18,908 nucleotides of DNA from an uncultured Chloroflexota bacterium. GTDB taxonomy: Bacteria; Chloroflexota; Limnocylindria; Limnocylindrales; CSP1-4. The translations under genes and the position numbers were made by a program. The notes beneath the pieces are model-generated. The model saw nothing but the letters and a program-made list of their open reading frames with translations. It made no database searches and was not told the DNA's origin. This document shows, piece by piece, positions 1-6,084 of the stretch. The stretch covers positions 1 to 18,908 of the forward strand of contig CAIXZV010000188.1 in NCBI GenBank assembly GCA_903924005.1, in the 5' to 3' direction. Position 1 is the first letter of the stretch, and the number at the start of each line of letters is the position of its first letter.

Positions 1-449
1 ACGTACGGCACCGAGAGCGCCGTGTGCGCAATCACCATGCCCGCCAGGGTTCCGGTGAGCTTGAAGCGCACAAAGAACGAGAACATCCCGATGCCGATCA
101 CGATCACCGGGATCACGAGGGGCGACAGGATCAGCGCGTTGGCGATTGTCTTGCCGGGGAACCGGCCGCGGGCGATGCCCAGGGCAGCCATGGTGCCCAG
201 CACCGAGGCAACCACCGCAGTGCAGACGGCGGTCTCAAAGCTGTTCACAAAGCCCGACGTCCACGCCGGGTCCGCAAACATCTTTCCGTACCACTGCAGC
301 GAGAAGCCGGAAGGCGGGAACTCCAGGATCTGGCCGGCCGTGAACCCCATCGGGACGATGACGAGACTTGGCCCCACAAGGAACACGATGACGAAGGCGC
401 CAAACACCACGAGCAGGACGCGGTTCCAGCGGCGGAAGCTGTCAGTCAC
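1..449 (-). CDS. ABC transporter permease, PotC-like (partial)
   Basis: This is the second inner-membrane permease of an importer of the spermidine/putrescine (PotC) type; the gene runs off the left edge, so only the first 149 codons are visible. The protein begins MTDSFRRWNRVLLVVFGAFV with a hydrophobic first helix. A periplasmic stretch ending in QWYGKMFADPAW follows, which is typical of PotC, then the start of the MetI-like core (NSFETAVCTAVVASVLGT, LSPLVIPVIVIGIGMFSFF). The GTG at 449 is the only sensible start: an in-frame stop lies just upstream, and the preceding permease stops only 9 bases earlier, so the two are surely co-transcribed. The EAA loop that contacts the ATPase lies outside the window. 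The substrate (polyamine or another small cation) is inferred from family resemblance only. Confidence 0.85.
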   Translation of the reverse strand, partial: MTDSFRRWNRVLLVVFGAFVIVFLVGPSLVIVPMGFTAGQILEFPPSGFSLQWYGKMFADPAWTSGFVNSFETAVCTAVVASVLGTMAALGIARGRFPGKTIANALILSPLVIPVIVIGIGMFSFFVRFKLTGTLAGMVIAHTALSVPY

Positions 450-458
450 TCCACGGCC

Positions 459-1349
459 CTAGCTTTCGCCCAGCGCGCCGTACACGTCGCGCAGCTTCAC
501 AAACCTTGACGCGACAGCCAGCACGACAAACGTCAGGACCATCAGGATGACGGCCATAGCGCTTGCAAGGCCCCAGTTCACCCGGACCTGCACTTGGTCT
601 GCGATAAACCGGCTGATCATGGTCTCGCGGGCGCTACCCAGGATCGTCGGGGTGATGTAGAACCCCAGCGCCAGGACAAACACCAGCAGGCAACCGGCGG
701 TGACACCGGGGAAGCTCAGCGGGACGAACACGCGCCGGAAGGCGGCAAAGGGACCTGCGCCCAGATTGGCGGCTGCCCGCGTCAGCTCGGGATCGATGCG
801 CTGCATGACCGAGTAGAGCGGCAGCACCATGAACGGCAGCAGGATCTGGCTCATGCCCAAGATGACCGCGAAGGTGTTCCGGATGAGCGGCAGAGGCTCC
901 GTGATCACTTTGAGGTTGAGCAGGAGCGTGTTGATGATGCCGGTGTCGCGCAGGATCACTTCCCAGGCGAACGTCCGCACCAGCAGGCTGGACCAGAACG
1001 GCACCAGCACGAAGACCAGCATGATCCCGGCCACGCGCTGGGGGACGATGGCCATCAGGTACGCGTACGGGTAGCCCACGGCCAGACACGCCACCGTGCA
1101 GATGACGGCGATGTAGAACGTGTTGCCCAGCACCCGCATGTCCGCCTCGTTCGTGAAGAACGTGACGTAGTTGCCCAAACCCACATCGACAGGGTCCGTG
1201 ACACTCCTGACGATGATCAGGAACATCGGCACCAAGAAGGCAAGCGTCAAGAGCACCAGCAGGGGCACCGCAAGCGAGCCCCAGCCGGAGATGAGCGGGC
1301 CGCGCTTGGCGCGACCCGCTCCCTCCTTGACCGCAGCAGGTGCGGACAT
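459..1349 (-). CDS. ABC transporter permease, PotB-like
   Basis: A 296-aa inner-membrane permease of the PotB/MetI-like class. After a short cytoplasmic N-terminus there is a first helix (PLLVLLTLAFLVPMFLIIV), then the domain with helices near residues 75-100, 105-125, 155-180, 215-235 and 260-285. The EAA motif that docks on the ATPase is visible around residues 191-215, with RAAANLGAGPFAAFRRVFVP followed by LSFPG. Length is normal for PotB. It lies between the binding protein (36-base gap) and the PotC-like permease (9-base gap), so it is the middle gene of one operon. No ATPase gene is seen; it may lie beyond the left edge. Substrate is inferred. Confidence 0.9.
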   Translation of the reverse strand: MSAPAAVKEGAGRAKRGPLISGWGSLAVPLLVLLTLAFLVPMFLIIVRSVTDPVDVGLGNYVTFFTNEADMRVLGNTFYIAVICTVACLAVGYPYAYLMAIVPQRVAGIMLVFVLVPFWSSLLVRTFAWEVILRDTGIINTLLLNLKVITEPLPLIRNTFAVILGMSQILLPFMVLPLYSVMQRIDPELTRAAANLGAGPFAAFRRVFVPLSFPGVTAGCLLVFVLALGFYITPTILGSARETMISRFIADQVQVRVNWGLASAMAVILMVLTFVVLAVASRFVKLRDVYGALGES

Positions 1350-1385
1350 GTCTGTCGTCCGACGTATCGGGTCAGATCTGTCCGG

Positions 1386-2543
1386 TTACTTGGTCTTCCA
1401 CGCGTTGTACAGCTCGTCGAGCTGCGAGGCGTTGGTGACCAGGTATTGGTCGTTCACGGTGACGGTTGTGTCGTTGATGTTCGACACCGCGAGATCCGGC
1501 TTGTTGGTCGGGTCCACTGCCGCGAACTTGTTGGGAGGGCCGTAGGTGATGTACTTGGAGACGGCGCCGTTGTTGTTGGCGCAGGACATCCAGCCGAGCA
1601 TCTGCATGGCGGCCGCCTTGTTGGGCGTGCCCTTCGGGACAACCCAGTAGTCCGCAACCATGAGCTGCTGGTTCCACTGGATCTCAACGGGCTTGCTGTC
1701 AACATGCTTGGCGGACCAGGCGCGGCCGTTCCACATCATCGACATGGTGACTTCGCCTGCGCCGATCTGCTCCTGGCTCTTGGCGCCCGATGACCACCAG
1801 ACGATGGAGTCCTTGATGGTGTCGAGCTTCTTGAGCGCGCGCGGGACGTCGAGCGGGTAGAGGTCCTTGGGGGCCACGCCGTCGGCGAGGAGCGCAATCT
1901 CAAGCACGCCACCGGTGCTGTAGTCGTACAGGCCGCGCTTGCCCGGGAACTTGGTGGTGTCGAAGAAGTCCGCCCAGCTCTGCGGCACGGCGCCGGCGAA
2001 CTTGTCGGAACGGTAGGCCATCACGATGCCGTAGGTGATCGCGGCGACACGGTAGGTCGCGGCAAACCCGGGCAGGATCTGGTCCTTCGGGACGAGGCTG
2101 TAGTCAATTGGCTCAAGCAGGTTTGCGTTTGCGTCAAGACCGAAGTCGTTGCCGACGTCCACAAGGTCCCACGAGACCTGGCCCGACTCAACCTGGCTCT
2201 TGATGGTTGCGTTGGCCGAGTCCTGGCTCTGGGTGATCGTGATGCCGGTGGCAGCCGCATACGGCTGGAACCAGGCCTTGTCCTGGGCTGCCTGGTAGGC
2301 ACCGCCGTACGAGACGACGGTCAGGCTCTGGCCGGCAGCGCTGGGCGGCTTGGTGCAGAACGCCGCGTCCGTGTAGGCGGCGCTGGGGGCGGCGGTTGCC
2401 GCATCGGTGGGGGCGGCCGTCACGGCCGCGGTGGGGGCTGCCGTTGGGGCAGCCGTGGGGGCCGGGGTCGCGCTGCTCCCGCAGGCGCCGGAGATCGCGC
2501 TGACCACAAAGAGGGCCGCGATCGACCGGGAACGAATCTGCAT
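1386..2543 (-). CDS. ABC transporter substrate-binding lipoprotein, PotD-like
   Basis: A 385-aa extracellular solute-binding protein, first gene of the importer operon. The start ATG at 2543 sits 7 bases after a strong ribosome binding site (GGAGGAGGAG); the longer reading frame back to 2624 is rejected because it crosses this site and the leader hairpins. The N-terminus MQIRSRSIAALFVVSAISGAC is a lipoprotein-type signal with Cys21 as the likely lipidated residue, although the -3 residue is Ser rather than the preferred Leu. An Ala/Pro/Thr-rich tether (PTAAPTAAPTAAV) spans about residues 24-55. The mature domain opens LTVVSYGGAYQAAQDKAWF, a pattern of polyamine/family 1 binding proteins. The polyamine ligand is a family-level guess, as the ligand-contact residues cannot be assigned by eye. 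Confidence 0.88.
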   Translation of the reverse strand: MQIRSRSIAALFVVSAISGACGSSATPAPTAAPTAAPTAAVTAAPTDAATAAPSAAYTDAAFCTKPPSAAGQSLTVVSYGGAYQAAQDKAWFQPYAAATGITITQSQDSANATIKSQVESGQVSWDLVDVGNDFGLDANANLLEPIDYSLVPKDQILPGFAATYRVAAITYGIVMAYRSDKFAGAVPQSWADFFDTTKFPGKRGLYDYSTGGVLEIALLADGVAPKDLYPLDVPRALKKLDTIKDSIVWWSSGAKSQEQIGAGEVTMSMMWNGRAWSAKHVDSKPVEIQWNQQLMVADYWVVPKGTPNKAAAMQMLGWMSCANNNGAVSKYITYGPPNKFAAVDPTNKPDLAVSNINDTTVTVNDQYLVTNASQLDELYNAWKTK

Positions 2544-2550
2544 GTGCTGT

Positions 2551-2560
2551 CTCCTCCTCC
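2551..2560 (-). promoter_or_regulatory. Strong ribosome binding site of the binding-protein gene
   Basis: GGAGGAGGAG on the minus strand ends 7 bases before the ATG at 2543. It fixes the start of the binding protein and is one of the few strong Shine-Dalgarno sequences in the window. Confidence 0.85.
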
Positions 2561-2563
2561 ATC

Positions 2564-2625
2564 CATGTCGAAGTCGAACATGGCACCAGCGATCCTTCCC
2601 AAGGACCGATGGTGCGCGGATCATA
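2564..2625 (-). promoter_or_regulatory. Predicted promoter -10 and two leader hairpins upstream of the importer operon
   Basis: On the minus strand a TATGAT (2625-2620) resembles a -10 box; no good -35 was found. Transcription would begin near 2613, at the foot of a 33-base imperfect palindrome (2583-2615). That palindrome has outer arms GCACCA/TGGTGC and inner arms TCCTT/AAGGA around a CCC loop. Directly next to it is a second hairpin (2564-2582) with CATGT/ACATG arms and a one-base bulge. The ribosome binding site follows within 4 bases. These could be an operator, an mRNA-stabilising 5' hairpin or a regulatory leader; the sequence alone does not decide. Confidence 0.45.
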
Positions 2626-2691
2626 GCGATCCCGGAGGCTCCCGTGGAGACAACTCAGCAGGTGTCGCACCCCGCGCGATCATCCGTGAGG

Positions 2692-2697
2692 CACAAT
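2692..2697 (+). promoter_or_regulatory. Possible -10 box of the aldehyde dehydrogenase gene
   Basis: CACAAT lies 6 bases before the ATG at 2704, and there is no Shine-Dalgarno sequence. This placement would give a leaderless mRNA, as proposed for several other genes here. No matching -35 was seen, so support is weak. Confidence 0.3.
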
Positions 2698-2703
2698 CCG
2701 CCC

Positions 2704-4476
2704 ATGACCACCGCCAGCCCTTCCGCCGCGGATCGCTTCAACCTTGCGCCCGGCCCCTACGACTTTGTCCCGCGGCTGCCGGTGCCGGCGCACACGCACC
2801 TCCACGAGCTTGATCAGGCGGTCGCGGACGTCCGCGCCAACGCCGACGCGTGGACACGGGCGACGCCGGAGCGGCGGCTCCAACTGCTCGACGAGATCGC
2901 CCACGCAACGCTGGCAGTCGCGGCCCGCTGGACCGAGCTTGCGTCCATCCATGAGGGGCTTGATCCCACCACGCAGGCATCGGCCGAAGAGGGGATCGTT
3001 GGCCCGTACCTGTTCCTGCGCGGCGTGCGGCTGCAGCGGCGGGCAATCGCGGACATCGCCCGTGGCGGCAAGCCCCGCATCCCCGGCGGGATCCGCACGC
3101 TCCCTGGCGGGCGTGTTGCCGCCCGCGTCATGCCCTCGGACTTCCCGGACCGGCTCATGTACATGGGCACCACGGCCGACGTCTGGATGGACGCGTCCGT
3201 CACCGCGGACAACCTGCCCGACACGATGGCCGTGAACTACGCGACGCCGCCGCCAGGCCGGGTCTGCCTTGTGCTTGGGGCGGGCAACGCCAGCTCCATC
3301 GGCCCGCTCGACGTCGTCCACAAGGTGTTTGTGGAACTGCAAACCGTCGTGCTCAAGATGCACCCGGTCATGGCCCACCTCACCGAGGTCCAATCGGCTG
3401 CCCTGGCCCCGCTCATCCGCGCGGGTCTTGTGCGCGTCGTCAGCGGTGACGCCATCGAGGGCGCCCACCTGGCCCACCACCCGGGCGTGGACACGCTCCA
3501 CGTCACCGGGTCGGACAAGACGTATGACGCCATCGTCTTTGGCACCGGGCCTGAGAGCGCGGAGCGCAGGCGCCTCGACCAGCCAGTGCTGGACAAGCCG
3601 TTCACGGCTGAGTTGGGCAACCTCACGCCCATCATCGTGGTGCCCGGCCGCTGGTCCAACAAAGATCTGGACTACCACGCCGAGAACATCGTCACCATGC
3701 TTGCCAACAACGCCGGGTTCAACTGCACCGCCTCCCGCGTGATCGTCCTGGCGCGTGACTGGCCGCAGCGCGCGGCGCTGATGGACCGCGTTCGCGCGCG
3801 TTTTGCCGCCCTGCCGCCACGTCTGGCGTACTACCCGGGGTCGCAGGAGCGTTTCGCGGCATTCCAAGCCGCATACCCGCAGGCCGAGACGTTTGGCAGC
3901 CCCGGCAAGGGCGAGCTGCCCTGGATGCTGATCCCGGGGTTGTCTCCAGATGCCGTGGGCGATCCCGCCTACCGGGTGGAAGCCTTCTGCGCGGTGACCG
4001 CCGAGACGCTGATTGACGCCGCCGATGCCGCCACGTTCTTGGACAAGGCCACGGCCTTTGCCAACGAGCGCCTCTGGGGCACGCTCAACGCCACGGTGAT
4101 CGTGGACCCGGCGACGGCCCGTTCCGCCGCGACCAGACCGGCGCTGGACCGGGCCATCGCAGACCTGCGCTACGGCACCGTGTCGCTCAACCACTGGAGC
4201 TCCATCGGCTACGGCCTGGGGATCACGCCGTGGGGCGCGCACCCGGGACACCCTCGCAACGACATCGGGTCGGGCACGGGTTTTGTGCACAACCCGCTGA
4301 TGTTTGAGCGCGTGCAGAAGTCCGTGGTGCGCTCGTGGTTTCGCGCCTGGCCGCACCCCATGTGGTTCACCGACCACACCACGTCGCATCTCCTGGTGCC
4401 GCACCTCATCCGCTACGAGGTGGACCGCAACCCCGCGCGCCTCGCGCCAATCTTCTGGCACGCGCTCCGGGGCTGA
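2704..4476 (+). CDS. Aldehyde dehydrogenase family protein
   Basis: A 590-aa NAD(P)-dependent aldehyde dehydrogenase superfamily member, which would oxidise an aldehyde to a carboxylate or acyl product in the cytoplasm. Visible motifs: cofactor-binding Lys218 in VVLKMHP, the Rossmann GS at 269-270 (HVTGSDKTYD), the general-base Glu303 in ELGNLTPIIV and the nucleophile Cys341 in NNAGFNCTASR. It is about 100 residues longer than classical enzymes, mainly through the N-terminus and an extended C-terminus (HPMWFTDHTTSHLL). The ATG at 2704 is chosen because the frame upstream is only the mirror of the binding protein's Ala-rich linker. It is transcribed divergently from the importer and may act on aldehydes from amine breakdown, which is inference. 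The true substrate is unknown. Confidence 0.88.
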   Translation: MTTASPSAADRFNLAPGPYDFVPRLPVPAHTHLHELDQAVADVRANADAWTRATPERRLQLLDEIAHATLAVAARWTELASIHEGLDPTTQASAEEGIVGPYLFLRGVRLQRRAIADIARGGKPRIPGGIRTLPGGRVAARVMPSDFPDRLMYMGTTADVWMDASVTADNLPDTMAVNYATPPPGRVCLVLGAGNASSIGPLDVVHKVFVELQTVVLKMHPVMAHLTEVQSAALAPLIRAGLVRVVSGDAIEGAHLAHHPGVDTLHVTGSDKTYDAIVFGTGPESAERRRLDQPVLDKPFTAELGNLTPIIVVPGRWSNKDLDYHAENIVTMLANNAGFNCTASRVIVLARDWPQRAALMDRVRARFAALPPRLAYYPGSQERFAAFQAAYPQAETFGSPGKGELPWMLIPGLSPDAVGDPAYRVEAFCAVTAETLIDAADAATFLDKATAFANERLWGTLNATVIVDPATARSAATRPALDRAIADLRYGTVSLNHWSSIGYGLGITPWGAHPGHPRNDIGSGTGFVHNPLMFERVQKSVVRSWFRAWPHPMWFTDHTTSHLLVPHLIRYEVDRNPARLAPIFWHALRG

Positions 4477-4542
4477 CGCGCGCCGGCGCCGCCCGCCGCC
4501 CGTGGCCCGGACACAAATCGGACCCGGAAGTGGTTCCGTCAC

Positions 4543-4562
4543 TCCCGGGCCCTCGCCCGGGG
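4543..4562 (+). terminator. Hairpin terminator candidate after the aldehyde dehydrogenase gene
   Basis: CCCGGGC (4544-4550), loop CCTC, GCCCGGG (4555-4561) form a perfect 7-bp GC stem, extendable by one wobble pair, 67 bases after the stop codon. There is no T-tract, which is common for stem-only terminators in GC-rich genomes. Confidence 0.5.
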
Positions 4563-4624
4563 ATCCTGGCTGGGACCCTCGGGTTGCGGCCAGCGTATCA
4601 GCCGCCATCGGTTAGCCCAGATAC

Positions 4625-4646
4625 GTGGCAGATAAGTGGCAGTAAA
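4625..4646 (+). repeat. Tandem 11-bp direct repeat upstream of the 4670 gene
   Basis: GTGGCAGATAA (4625-4635) is followed directly by GTGGCAGTAAA (4636-4646), matching at 9 of 11 positions. It lies 24-45 bases before the ATG at 4670, where a -35 element or a regulator site would be expected. Confidence 0.5.
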
Positions 4647-4669
4647 GCGGCGATTGCCATGCTGTGGGC

Positions 4670-5356
4670 ATGAACAAGATGCGCAACTCCACAAAGGACG
4701 CGGCCCGCAGGGAGGCCGCTGTTTATCGCCACTTCAGCCAAGAGCGCAAGCGTCTTCGCAGAGCGGTGAGGGACATGCCTGTGCCGGCGCCGTGGGACTG
4801 GGCGCGGCCGCGGATCGTGCCGCTTCTCGCCGGACCGCATATTGACCCACCGGGTCAGCAAACCATCATGGTTGCGTCGGAGCTTGGACCCGCGCTGCGG
4901 TTTGGGGTGGACCTTGGCGGCGTGTACCCACTCCTTGACGCGGACACGGCGGAGCGCTGGGAGGTGTCTGTCGCCCAACTGCTCGACACCGCGCTCACCA
5001 ACTTGAGCGATCGCGCCGGCTACCTGGACCACTCGGTGGTGAGACACGGCACGCTCGGCGGTCGCATCACCACGCTTGTCAGCACACCGGACGGGCTGGC
5101 TTCTTCGCTGGTCCTGGTGCCGGATCACCTTCGCCGGCTCATCGGTGACCATGACCAGATCCTTGCCGCGCCCACGCGCAACCAGTTGCTGGCAGTGACG
5201 CCGGACACCAGCACAGAGCTCTTTGCAAGCCTCGTGATCGATTTCGAACTGGGGGACCCGCTACCGCTGATGCTTGACCCGTTCATCCTCGTGGGCGGCG
5301 AACTTAGCTGGGGCGGCTTGGCAGATCCGGCCGCGGACGCGGAAGACATCGATTGA
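4670..5356 (+). CDS. Hypothetical protein, 228 aa
   Basis: I do not recognise this family with confidence. The protein has a basic N-terminus (KDAARREAAVYRHFSQERKRLRR), then an alternating hydrophobic/acidic alpha-beta domain with no signal peptide or membrane helix, so it is likely cytosolic. The segment DHDQILAAPTRNQLLAVTPD loosely recalls the 'D-hydrophobic-A-P-x-R-x-LL' pattern of DUF1444/YtpQ-type proteins; this is only a hint. The C-terminus is acidic (ADAEDID). Possible starts are GTG 4664, ATG 4670 and ATG 4679, none with a clear ribosome binding site. I chose 4670 because a weak -10-like CATGCT ends 6 bases upstream. Its stop codon overlaps the -35 box of the vapB promoter. Confidence 0.7.
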   Translation: MNKMRNSTKDAARREAAVYRHFSQERKRLRRAVRDMPVPAPWDWARPRIVPLLAGPHIDPPGQQTIMVASELGPALRFGVDLGGVYPLLDADTAERWEVSVAQLLDTALTNLSDRAGYLDHSVVRHGTLGGRITTLVSTPDGLASSLVLVPDHLRRLIGDHDQILAAPTRNQLLAVTPDTSTELFASLVIDFELGDPLPLMLDPFILVGGELSWGGLADPAADAEDID

Positions 5357-5388
5357 CATCATGATGCCTAGGCCTATACTTCATGATG
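5353..5388 (+). promoter_or_regulatory. vapBC promoter with repeated TCATGATG operator-like sites
   Basis: TTGACA (5353-5358), a 16-base spacer and TATACT (5375-5380) form the best sigma-70-type promoter in the window. The start codon GTG (5388) begins 7 bases after the -10 box, so transcription should begin at or next to the start codon, giving a leaderless mRNA. TCATGATG occurs at 5359-5366 (inside the palindrome CATCATGATG) and again at 5381-5388, 22 bases apart, with CCTAGG between. One copy covers the edge of the -35 and the other the transcription start. This is where a ribbon-helix-helix antitoxin would bind to repress its own operon. Confidence 0.75.
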
Positions 5389-5633
5389 TGTCACATCGAA
5401 CCACGCTCACCCTTGACGACGATGTTGCGGCCAAACTGGACGGGGTGGCACGCCGAACTGGGCGCCCGTACCGCGCCGTGGTCAATGACGCGCTGCGCCG
5501 AGGCCTGGAGGAGGCCTCCGCGCCGGTCGCCCCCTACGTCGTTGAAGCAAGACCGCTTGGCCTGCGCCCGGGCATCACGATCGATTGCATCTCCGGCCTC
5601 CTGGATGCCCTCGACGGACCCGAGCCCAGATGA
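5388..5633 (+). CDS. vapB: VapB-type antitoxin, ribbon-helix-helix
   Basis: An 81-aa antitoxin that should bind and neutralise the adjacent VapC and repress the operon. The N-terminus reads (M)SHRTTLTLDDDVAAKLDGVA, then RRTGRPYRAVVNDALRRGLEE: a short strand followed by two helices, the classic ribbon-helix-helix DNA-binding fold (residues 1-45). The C-terminal third (PLGLRPGITIDCISGLLDALDG) is the usual toxin-wrapping tail. GTG 5388 is chosen because it matches the domain start and the promoter; the longer frame to 5274 overlaps the previous gene. It overlaps vapC by four bases (ATGA), so the two are translationally coupled. The symbol is used by type, not by proven orthology. Confidence 0.88.
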   Translation: MSHRTTLTLDDDVAAKLDGVARRTGRPYRAVVNDALRRGLEEASAPVAPYVVEARPLGLRPGITIDCISGLLDALDGPEPR

Positions 5634-6061
5634 TCGTCATCGACGCCAACATCCTGCTGTACGCGCACGACACGTCAAACCCAGTCCACGCCCGGTCGCG
5701 CGCCTGGCTTGAGGCGACCGTTGCTGCGGAGTCGGATGTCCGCCTTGGCGTGGCCACGGTGCTCGCCTTTGTGCGGATCGCCACGGACCCCCGTGTCTAC
5801 GCCACCCCGATGGGGGCCTCGGAGGCCATCCGCATCGTGGCGGGCTTGCTGGAGAGGCCCAATGTGTCGCTCGTCAACCCAAGCGATCGCCACTGGGCGC
5901 TGTTTGCCGATGTTGCTGCAACCGGGCAGGCGCGCGGGCCGATGCTGATGGACGCGCACCTTGCCGCGCTCGTGCTTGAGCACGGGGCCACGTTGGCCAC
6001 GGCGGATCGGGACTTCCGCCGCTTCACGGGTCTTCGGCTGGTGGACCCAACCGAGGCCTGA
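5630..6061 (+). CDS. vapC: VapC-type PIN-domain ribonuclease toxin
   Basis: A 143-aa PIN-domain endoribonuclease toxin; family members cleave tRNA or rRNA with Mg2+. It opens MIVIDANILLYAHD with catalytic Asp5. The later motifs match the mycobacterial-type PIN family (TIGR00028 pattern): LAFVRIATDPRVY at 45-57, RHWALF at 87-92, MDAHLAALVLEHGATL with Asp108, and TADRDFRRF with Asp126/Asp128. The usual second acidic residue near position 43 is not evident (VATVLAF), which may be a subfamily trait. It starts inside the vapB stop codon (ATGA). It ends 23 bases before the convergent oxidoreductase gene, with no clear terminator between them. Confidence 0.92.
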   Translation: MIVIDANILLYAHDTSNPVHARSRAWLEATVAAESDVRLGVATVLAFVRIATDPRVYATPMGASEAIRIVAGLLERPNVSLVNPSDRHWALFADVAATGQARGPMLMDAHLAALVLEHGATLATADRDFRRFTGLRLVDPTEA

Positions 6062-6084
6062 GCGGCCGAGGGTCTGACGGGCGC

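Noticed and set aside
1350..1385. Internal promoter or terminator between binding protein and permease
   Set aside because: Only a 4-bp stem (GTCG/CGAC) is present; the gap is better read as a plain intra-operon spacer.
2407..2703. Extension of the aldehyde dehydrogenase frame upstream to 2407
   Set aside because: The extra residues mirror the Ala-rich linker of the opposite-strand binding protein and cross its ribosome binding site and leader; the conserved protein fits the ATG at 2704.
2680..4608. 642-aa open frame on the minus strand opposite the aldehyde dehydrogenase
   Set aside because: Arg/Gly/His-rich composition without any motif; typical antisense shadow in GC-rich DNA.
4636..4660. 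Sigma-54 promoter (TGGCAG...TTGC) before the 4670 gene
   Set aside because: The GG and GC elements are 16 bases apart rather than the fixed 10.
5274..5387. Longer VapB starting at 5274
   Set aside because: It overlaps the end of the previous gene and the promoter; the ribbon-helix-helix domain begins at GTG 5388.
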